NCBI GenBank assembly: GCA_016783345.1
Contig: JADHWT010000022.1
Coordinates: 1 to 14,660, forward strand
Reading direction: 5' to 3'
DNA from: Candidatus Omnitrophota bacterium
Lineage (GTDB): Bacteria > NPL-UPA2 > BS750m-G34
Length of the DNA: 14,660 nucleotides
Made by a program: the position numbers and the translations under genes. Numbering within the stretch: position 1 is the first letter of the stretch; each line of letters opens with the position of its first letter. Positions 1-5,447 of the stretch are shown here, piece after piece. Below the pieces are notes generated by a model. The model had not been told where the DNA came from, made no database searches, and was given only the letters and a program-made list of their open reading frames with translations.

Positions 1-363
1 AGGTGGCAGGTAAAAGAAAGCCCTGAGGCCATGATTGATTTTTACGAGCAGCTTGATCCATATGAGTATATAGTTGTCTATGCAGTGTGTTATGTCATAA
101 GTGACGAAACCAAAGATGCCCTAATAAAACTGGGGAGTGATGATGGATATAAATTATGGGTAAACCATGAACTTATCGGATGGGACCATATACATCGTGG
201 TTCTGCTCCTGACCAAAATAGTCACCAGGTTAAACTAAAAAAAGGGGGGAATATAATCCTTATTAAAATTGACCAAGATTTTGGTGGTATTAATTTTTAT
301 CTAAGATTAACTGATTTAAAAGGCAAACCACTTTCTGGAATAAAAGCAGTTGTCAAGCCCTAA
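1..363 (+). CDS. C-terminal part of a protein ending in a carbohydrate-binding-like/PA14-like beta domain (5' end cut by window)
   Basis: The reading frame is open to the left edge, so the gene starts upstream; 120 residues are visible before the TAA at 361-363. The visible part reads as a beta-sandwich domain. Its clearest signature is LGSDDGYKLWVN, followed by a PDQN segment, a V.LKKGGN.ILIKI strand and a GG..FYLR..D..GKP ending. This pattern is familiar from galactose-binding-like or PA14-like modules at the C-termini of large extracellular or periplasmic proteins, where the domain binds sugars or mediates contacts. The rest of the protein, and hence its activity, cannot be seen. The ATG at 31 is internal, because conserved-looking sequence (RWQVKES...) precedes it in frame. 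No clear intrinsic terminator follows the stop. The gene is separated from the next one by about 250 non-coding bases and is probably a different transcription unit. Confidence 0.6.
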   Translation, partial: RWQVKESPEAMIDFYEQLDPYEYIVVYAVCYVISDETKDALIKLGSDDGYKLWVNHELIGWDHIHRGSAPDQNSHQVKLKKGGNIILIKIDQDFGGINFYLRLTDLKGKPLSGIKAVVKP

Positions 364-574
364 CCTAGCAGAACTAGAAATAGTACCCTATATTTGTTGA
401 TCGATTTTTAAGTTTAAGAAAGCCTCAAAATAGGAGGGAGTATTTTTTACTATTGGAGTTTTCCTTCTTTTTCCCATCTCCGCAATATTTGTATCACGTA
501 GCCGATATTTCTCTTGGGATTCTGTTGGGATAATTTGGTGGAAGGAGCTCCCTTTGCTGACGATTATTTCTCTG

Positions 575-602
575 TTGCTACGAATAATAAATATGATATA
601 AT
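575..602 (+). promoter_or_regulatory. Predicted sigma-70-type promoter with extended -10
   Basis: TTGCTA (575-580) is separated by 16 bases from a perfect TATAAT (597-602), which is preceded by TGA, giving an extended -10 (TGn) element. It lies in the only sizeable gap without a gene (364-616) and points toward the colinear gene array beginning at 617. A start about seven bases past the -10 would leave a leader of only about 8 nt before the ATG at 617. The rest of the gap is AT-rich. It contains a direct repeat TTGGGAT at 514-520 and 525-531, about one helical turn apart, and no gene I can support. The promoter is predicted by motif only. Confidence 0.55.
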
Positions 603-616
603 TTGATAGGTGTAAA

Positions 617-1876
617 ATGTTTGTATGTTTTTCTAAACTTCTCAATGAACCTGTTATGGATAAGGACAGGGAGCTTCTGGGTAAACTCTATGAGATTATC
701 ACTGTCCCAACCGAGGTCTATCCGAAGCTGTGGGCAATGGTTGTTGTGCGCGGGATATTTAAAAAGAGATATGCTACTATCCCCTGGGATAATGTCAGGG
801 AGAGAGATAAAAAAGGAATTTATCTAAAGTGTAAAAAGAGGGCCCTTAATTTTCAGGATACAATTGACTATCAGGACAAATTAGCTTTGCGCCGCGATAT
901 CCTGGACCAGCAGGTTATTGATACGTATAATTACAATGTCATCCGTGTAAATGACATACATCTGCTAGAGGTCAATCAGGACCTTATGCTGGCGCACGTA
1001 GATATCGGGGTGAAGGGACTAATGCGGCGTCTTGGATTGGAAAAAATAGTAGGGAAGGCGCAGGATAGACTTGTCCCATGGAAATTTATTCAGCCGCTCT
1101 CTATCAATCCGGTGAGTAAGACAATAAAGATAAATATACCGCAAAAGAATTTTAGAAGTATCCCCCCGGCTGAGCTCAGCGATATTATGATGGACCTGGA
1201 TCCCAAACAGAAGATTGGTCTTTTTAAAACTCTTGATCTTGATACGCGTATCCGGATTTTTGGCCGTCTTGATTTTAAGACTCAGAGAGAGATAGCCGAA
1301 GAGATTGGTCCAAAGGATTCGGCAGAAATCCTCAAAGAGATACCTGACGATGAGGCCACGGATTTTTTAGAGAGAATGCCCCGCCATAGGGTGGATTTTA
1401 TTTTAGAGAAGATGGAAACAAAGGAGGTCAAAAAGCTCTCCCGCTTACTTGGATATGCCAGTGATTCAGCCGGCGGTCTTATGACTACAGATTACATTGC
1501 AATAGATAAGAATACAATTGTAGAGGCGGCTCTAAATATAATTAAAGAAGCGGCCTTTCCGGTAGAGACTTTTCAATATGTATATATAACCGGCGAGAAC
1601 AAAAAATTTGTCGGGCTTACCAATATAAGGAGGCTTATAAGCGCATCTCCCGATGAAGTGATTTCTTCTACCACATTTCCAAACATTCCTTATGTGCATC
1701 TGGAAGATGGGGTGCAAGAGGTAGCCTATCTTATGGAAAAATATAAGTGCCAGACCCTGCCGGTTGTAAACGAAGGACATATCTTGCAGGGGATTATTAC
1801 AATTGATGATATCTTGAGTCAGGTAATTGCCATTGCCTGGCGCAAGACCAGAAGAAAGGTCCCGCGGACTTTGTAG
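617..1876 (+). CDS. PRC-barrel / MgtE N-terminal domain / CBS-pair protein without membrane domain (probable metal-transport regulator)
   Basis: This 419-residue protein is predicted to be a soluble sensor. The N-terminal part (about 1-150) resembles PRC-barrel sequence, with FSKLLNEPV.DKD...GKLYEI near the start. Residues about 190-285 form the charged helical repeat typical of the MgtE N-domain (LDPKQKIGLFKTLD, EIPDDEATDFLERMP), followed by the SAGGLMTTD linker and two CBS motifs (about 288-345 and 350-407). In MgtE, the N-domain and CBS pair bind Mg2+ and gate the channel. Here the MgtE membrane domain is absent, and an Nramp transporter gene starts 10 bases downstream, so the protein may sense metal for that transporter; this role is inferred. 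ATG 617 is preferred over ATG 656 because the residues between them fit the first PRC strand. The ribosome site (TAGGTG, 607-612) is close and the predicted leader is very short. The C-terminus is basic (RKTRRKVPRTL). Confidence 0.8.
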   Translation: MFVCFSKLLNEPVMDKDRELLGKLYEIITVPTEVYPKLWAMVVVRGIFKKRYATIPWDNVRERDKKGIYLKCKKRALNFQDTIDYQDKLALRRDILDQQVIDTYNYNVIRVNDIHLLEVNQDLMLAHVDIGVKGLMRRLGLEKIVGKAQDRLVPWKFIQPLSINPVSKTIKINIPQKNFRSIPPAELSDIMMDLDPKQKIGLFKTLDLDTRIRIFGRLDFKTQREIAEEIGPKDSAEILKEIPDDEATDFLERMPRHRVDFILEKMETKEVKKLSRLLGYASDSAGGLMTTDYIAIDKNTIVEAALNIIKEAAFPVETFQYVYITGENKKFVGLTNIRRLISASPDEVISSTTFPNIPYVHLEDGVQEVAYLMEKYKCQTLPVVNEGHILQGIITIDDILSQVIAIAWRKTRRKVPRTL

Positions 1877-1886
1877 GTATCAGTTG

Positions 1887-3113
1887 ATGGTTAAAAAAGG
1901 CGTTTGGCCGAGAATATTGCTTTTTCTCGCCCTGATGGGGCCGGGGATTATTACTGCTAATGTGGATAATGACGCAGGCGGTATTGCAACATATTCAATC
2001 TGCGGCGCCAATTACGGCTATAAGATGCTATGGGTATTTGTGCCGATACTGATAACCCTTATTATTATTCAGGAGATGTGCAGCCGTATGGCTGTTGTTA
2101 CAGGTAAAGGACTTGCAGATTTAATCAGAGAGGAATTCGGCGTCAGGATTGCTTTTTATGCTATGGTTGTCCTTGTCCTGGCAAATATTGCTAACACTAT
2201 GGCCAATTTTGCAGGTATAGCTGCGGCAGGAGAGCTTCTTGGTATAGGAAAATATTTTCTTGTTCCTGTAGTAGCAATACTTATCTGGTGGATGGTAGTA
2301 AAAGGGACATATAAATCTGTGGAGAAGATTTTCCTTGTGGCCTGCCTTTTCTACGTTGCATATATTATCTCCGGCTTTTTGGCAAGGCCTGCGTGGGACG
2401 AGGTCTTTTCTAATTTTACAAGACCGTCATTTCACCTGGGGCAGAAGGATTTTGTCTTTATGTTCATAGGACTTGTAGGCACAACCATTGCCCCCTGGAT
2501 GCAGTTCTATCAGCAGGCTGCTGTGGTGGAGAAAGGTATAAAGATTGAAAATTATAATTATAATAAATTAGATGTGATTATTGGAAGCTTTATGGTCAAT
2601 ATCGTTGCATTTTTTATTGTAGTTGTCTGCGCCGCTACTTTATTTAAGGCGGGGATAAGAGTTGATTCGGCAAAAGACGCGGCCCTGGCACTGGCGCCTT
2701 TTGTCGGCAGATATTGTTATCTCCTTTTTGCCTTTGGCCTCCTCAATGCCTCTATCTTTGCCGCCTCCATACTCCCCATATCAACGGCATATTCTGTGTG
2801 CGAAGGTATGGGGTGGGAGCTCGGTGTAGATAAGAGATTTAGAGAGGCCCCGCATTTTTATTTTTTGTATACCTTTGTCCTGGCAATAGGCGCAGTCATT
2901 ATCCTTTTGCCGAGGATACCTCTTATTCCTGTTATGTATTTCTCGCAGGTTGCCAATGGGATACTCCTGCCTTTTGTCCTCATCTTTATGGTTAAGCTTA
3001 TAAATAATAAAAGGCTTATGGGGAAATACACAAATTCCGGGTTTTATAATATATTGATATATATCGTTATTGGGAGTCTTATCTCATTGTCTCTTATAGG
3101 GATTTTTGTGTGA
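1887..3113 (+). CDS. Nramp-family divalent metal transporter, with NRMT-like (Mg2+-type) metal-site substitutions
   Basis: This is a polytopic membrane protein of 408 residues from ATG 1887, with about 11 hydrophobic segments, normal for Nramp/MntH proteins that import Mn2+, Fe2+ or related ions. The family TM1 region is recognisable (LALMGPGIITANVDNDAGG), but the canonical DPGN motif reads D29-A-G-G32. In TM6 the canonical A-M-P-H region reads I-A202-P-W. Thus the binding-site Asp is kept, Asn becomes Gly and the soft ligand Met becomes Ala. From memory, similar losses characterise the Nramp-related magnesium transporters (NRMT), so Mg2+ is a reasonable guess at the substrate. The same frame is open upstream to a start at 1827, but that would add 20 low-complexity charged residues overlapping the previous gene, so ATG 1887 is preferred. 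The neighbour upstream carries an MgtE-type Mg2+-sensing region. The stop overlaps the radC start (GTGA). Confidence 0.85.
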   Translation: MVKKGVWPRILLFLALMGPGIITANVDNDAGGIATYSICGANYGYKMLWVFVPILITLIIIQEMCSRMAVVTGKGLADLIREEFGVRIAFYAMVVLVLANIANTMANFAGIAAAGELLGIGKYFLVPVVAILIWWMVVKGTYKSVEKIFLVACLFYVAYIISGFLARPAWDEVFSNFTRPSFHLGQKDFVFMFIGLVGTTIAPWMQFYQQAAVVEKGIKIENYNYNKLDVIIGSFMVNIVAFFIVVVCAATLFKAGIRVDSAKDAALALAPFVGRYCYLLFAFGLLNASIFAASILPISTAYSVCEGMGWELGVDKRFREAPHFYFLYTFVLAIGAVIILLPRIPLIPVMYFSQVANGILLPFVLIFMVKLINNKRLMGKYTNSGFYNILIYIVIGSLISLSLIGIFV

Positions 3114-3796
3114 AAACTCTAAATACTACTAAAGGTCACCGCCAGCGGATGAAGGAAAAATATAAGAAGGGTGGATTTAATGGGTGGCTTGGTTATGAGA
3201 TACTGGAATTTGCCCTTTTTTATTGCATCCCGAGGATAGATACAAAACCTCTTGCAAAGAAGCTGCTTAAGAAATTCAAGACAGTAAGGGGGGTTTTAGA
3301 CGCTGATAGGAAAGAGCTGGAGGAGATAGATGGTGTGTCTGAACATTTAAAGGTATTTCTTAATTTTTTAAGGAATATAGCGGTGAGGTACATGGAAGAT
3401 GGACTTTATAAGAAGAATTTACTCTCTTCTCCCGACCTTGTCTTTAACTATCTGAATGCCTCAGTAGGTAGTTCTAAGGATGAAGAGTTTAAGGCAATAT
3501 TCTTAGATAGCAGAAACAGATTACTTGCCGTTGAGACGATACAGAAGGGGACAGTTAATAAATCAGCAGTCTATCCGAGGAAGATAGTGGAACGCGCGCT
3601 GTATAATCATGCAGTCGGGGTTATTGTGGCTCACAATCATCCGGGAGGTGGACTCAGGCCCTCAGCAGATGACTATAGTGTAACAAAGGCATTAACCAAC
3701 GCTCTTAAGACCGTGGATATCAGTTTGCTGGACCATATTATAATCGGCAGCGATGGGTATTTTAGTTTCAGGGAAAAGGGGGAGATCGGGTTATGA
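3110..3796 (+). CDS. radC: RadC family protein (UPF0758), helix-hairpin-helix plus JAB/MPN domain
   Basis: The protein has 228 residues, the usual RadC length. The N-terminal half (to about 90) has the family opening GHRQRMKEKY...GF and E.LEFALFY.IPR.DTKPLAK, followed by a helix-hairpin-helix-like stretch (LEEIDGVSEHL). The C-terminal half is the JAB/MPN metalloprotease-like domain: a conserved Glu in AVETIQKGTVN, then H175-N-H177 and, seven residues later, S185-A-D-D188, so the full JAMM metal-site pattern is present. The usual HNHPSG is HNHPGG here, which leaves the metal ligands intact. The cellular role of RadC is unsettled; older links to DNA repair have been questioned, and relatives occur on mobile elements. 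The start is GTG 3110, overlapping the transporter stop by four bases, and the end overlaps the next start (ATGA), so translation is probably coupled. Nothing links it functionally to its neighbours. Confidence 0.92.
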   Translation: MKTLNTTKGHRQRMKEKYKKGGFNGWLGYEILEFALFYCIPRIDTKPLAKKLLKKFKTVRGVLDADRKELEEIDGVSEHLKVFLNFLRNIAVRYMEDGLYKKNLLSSPDLVFNYLNASVGSSKDEEFKAIFLDSRNRLLAVETIQKGTVNKSAVYPRKIVERALYNHAVGVIVAHNHPGGGLRPSADDYSVTKALTNALKTVDISLLDHIIIGSDGYFSFREKGEIGL

Positions 3797-5325
3797 ATTT
3801 TGATGCTGTTATTTTTGACCTGGATGGTGTTGTTACCAAGACGGCCCTTGTCCATGCCCGGGCCTGGAAAATGGCCTTTGACGAATATCTGCGCATGAGA
3901 GAAAAAAGGGATGGTGAGCAATTCCGCGAATTTACGCATGATGGCGACTACCTGCCGTTTGTGGACGGTAAGCCCAGGTATGAGGGGGTAAAGAGTTTTT
4001 TAGAGTCACGTAAAATTGATATTCCATTCGGTGATCCATCTGATACGCCTGATAAAGAGACTGTTTGCGGTATTGGAAACAGGAAAAATTCGATGTTTAA
4101 TAAGGCCCTCAAAGAGCAGGGCGCTGAAATTTATGAATCAACTATTAAGCTTATAAAAGACCTAAAGGCTGCCAATATCCATGTGGGTGTTGCCTCGTCT
4201 TCAAAGAATTGCGGGGCTATACTTCAGTCCGCAAACCTTGCAGATCTCTTTGAGACAAATGTCGACGGCCTGGTTTCTGTGGAGCTCAAACTTAAAGGTA
4301 AGCCGGAAGGCGATATCTTTGTCCATGCAGCGCGGAATGTGGGAGCAGTCCCTGCGAGGTCTGTCGTAGTTGAAGATGCTACCTCAGGTGTCCAGGCAGG
4401 AAGAAATGGCGGTTTTGGCCTGGTGATAGGCGTTGCAAGAGAAGGTAATGAGGCCGAGCTTCTTAAAAACGGCGCGGATATTGTGGTCAAGGACCTCTCT
4501 GAAATAGATATTGAGAAGATCGAAAAATGGTTTCACAAAAAACCTCTACCGTTGCTTCAGGCTTCTGATACTTCGGCAGGGATAAGTATTTTTAGCAAAA
4601 AGAAACTTGTATTCTTTCTCGATTATGACGGGACACTCACTCCGATTGTGGAGCGTCCGGAACTGGCGGTTATGGCGCAGGATATGAGAGACGTTGTAAC
4701 AAGGCTTTCAGAGAAACATACCATAGCTATTGTAAGCGGCAGAATGAGGGAGGACGTAGAAAATCTTGTAAAAATTAAAGGGCTTTTTTACGTCGGGAGC
4801 CACGGATTTGATATCAAGGGGCCGGAATTTTCAATGGTAGAACCCAGGGTCAAGGAAGTCATACCTCTTATTTCGCAGGTAATCAGCGAATTAAAAAAAG
4901 AGATTGGTAATATACCGGGTGCCTTAATTGAGGAGAAGAAATTTAGCGTGGCTGCTCACTACCGCCTTGTAGATGAGAAGAAGTATCTCCCGCGGATTAA
5001 AGAAGTGGTTGATAATATTGTTAAACGTCATCCCACACTCCGCGTGATGAGCGGGAAAAAGGTATTCGAGATTATGCCGGATATTGATTGGGATAAGGGG
5101 AAGGCCATAAGGTGGATTGTGGAGACCCTTAAGTTTTCATGGGAGGAGGACTCTGTAATATATATAGGTGATGACGTCACGGACGAATACGCATTCAGAG
5201 CAGTCCGCACAAGAGGAACAGGTATTCTGGTTTCCGACCCGCTCAGAGAATCAGCAGCAGATTTTCACCTGTCCTCACCGGATGAGGTAAAAAAGTTATT
5301 TGAAAAAATTAACTTGATTATATAG
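3793..5325 (+). CDS. otsB: Fused beta-phosphoglucomutase-like HAD phosphatase and trehalose-6-phosphate phosphatase
   Basis: This 510-residue cytoplasmic enzyme has two HAD-type domains. Domain 1 (about 1-250) is beta-phosphoglucomutase-like: FDLDGVVTKT with D9 and D11, a cap containing YLPFVDGKPRYEGV and TVCGIGNRKN, the Ser-rich motif II at 135-137, and VVVEDATSGVQAG as the metal-binding loop. It would interconvert beta-glucose-1-phosphate and glucose-6-phosphate. Domain 2 (about 268-510) is an OtsB phosphatase: FFLDYDGTLTP with D277 and D279, VSGR, GSHGFDI and G459-D-D-V-T-D-E465. It would release trehalose from trehalose-6-phosphate. ATG 3793 overlaps the radC stop. The GH65 gene follows after a repeat element. 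The order HAD-OtsB-GH65 is that of the single mycobacterial protein OtsB1 (Rv2006), supporting a shared pathway. No trehalose-6-phosphate synthase (OtsA) is in the window. Confidence 0.88.
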   Translation: MNFDAVIFDLDGVVTKTALVHARAWKMAFDEYLRMREKRDGEQFREFTHDGDYLPFVDGKPRYEGVKSFLESRKIDIPFGDPSDTPDKETVCGIGNRKNSMFNKALKEQGAEIYESTIKLIKDLKAANIHVGVASSSKNCGAILQSANLADLFETNVDGLVSVELKLKGKPEGDIFVHAARNVGAVPARSVVVEDATSGVQAGRNGGFGLVIGVAREGNEAELLKNGADIVVKDLSEIDIEKIEKWFHKKPLPLLQASDTSAGISIFSKKKLVFFLDYDGTLTPIVERPELAVMAQDMRDVVTRLSEKHTIAIVSGRMREDVENLVKIKGLFYVGSHGFDIKGPEFSMVEPRVKEVIPLISQVISELKKEIGNIPGALIEEKKFSVAAHYRLVDEKKYLPRIKEVVDNIVKRHPTLRVMSGKKVFEIMPDIDWDKGKAIRWIVETLKFSWEEDSVIYIGDDVTDEYAFRAVRTRGTGILVSDPLRESAADFHLSSPDEVKKLFEKINLII

Positions 5326-5330
5326 GAACT

Positions 5331-5447
5331 TATAGAAAGTGGACTTAAGCTATCGACCACCCTTAGAGATTGCGAAGCAATCTCAAGGACTTGGTCCCGG
5401 GAATTCTTCGAATTCCTCGGGGAAGGCCGATTTTGCCTGGCAACAAG
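5331..5447 (+). repeat. Palindromic repeat, long copy (two nested hairpins), overlapping the GH65 start
   Basis: The left 23 bases (5331-5353, containing GTGGACTTAAGCTAT) are identical to 10997-11019. The right part GGCCGATTTTGC (5425-5436) matches 11028-11039 at 11 of 12 bases, and AACAAG (5442-5447) recurs at 11043-11048. Between them lie about 70 bases with two strong hairpins. Hairpin A pairs GAGATTGC (5366-5373) with GCAATCTC (5377-5384) around GAA, extended by CCTT/AAGG and an outer GACCA/TGGTC. Hairpin B pairs GGAATTC (5400-5406) with GAATTCC (5410-5416), extended by CCCG/CGGG. The element begins six bases after the OtsB stop and encodes the first part of the GH65 reading frame. It resembles small dispersed palindromic elements; no transposase is present. 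Confidence 0.75.

Noticed and set aside
388..645. Reverse-strand frame of 85 codons across the gap before 617
   Set aside because: It resembles no family, has no good ribosome site, overlaps the predicted promoter and the start of the 617 gene, and runs against every other gene in the window.
1827..1886. Earlier start for the Nramp protein
   Set aside because: The added 20 residues are charged and Pro/Arg-rich, overlap the end of the preceding gene in another frame, and do not belong to the Nramp fold; ATG 1887 gives a normal N-terminus.
3110..3796. RadC as a sign of a mobile element or defence island
   Set aside because: Although RadC relatives occur on mobile elements, this copy is embedded by overlapping codons in an ordinary chromosomal array, with no integrase, transposase or att site visible.
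5366..5416. CRISPR-like or tRNA-like structure from the stacked hairpins
   Set aside because: There are no regularly spaced direct repeats and no cloverleaf or anticodon arm; they are two independent hairpins inside the repeat element.
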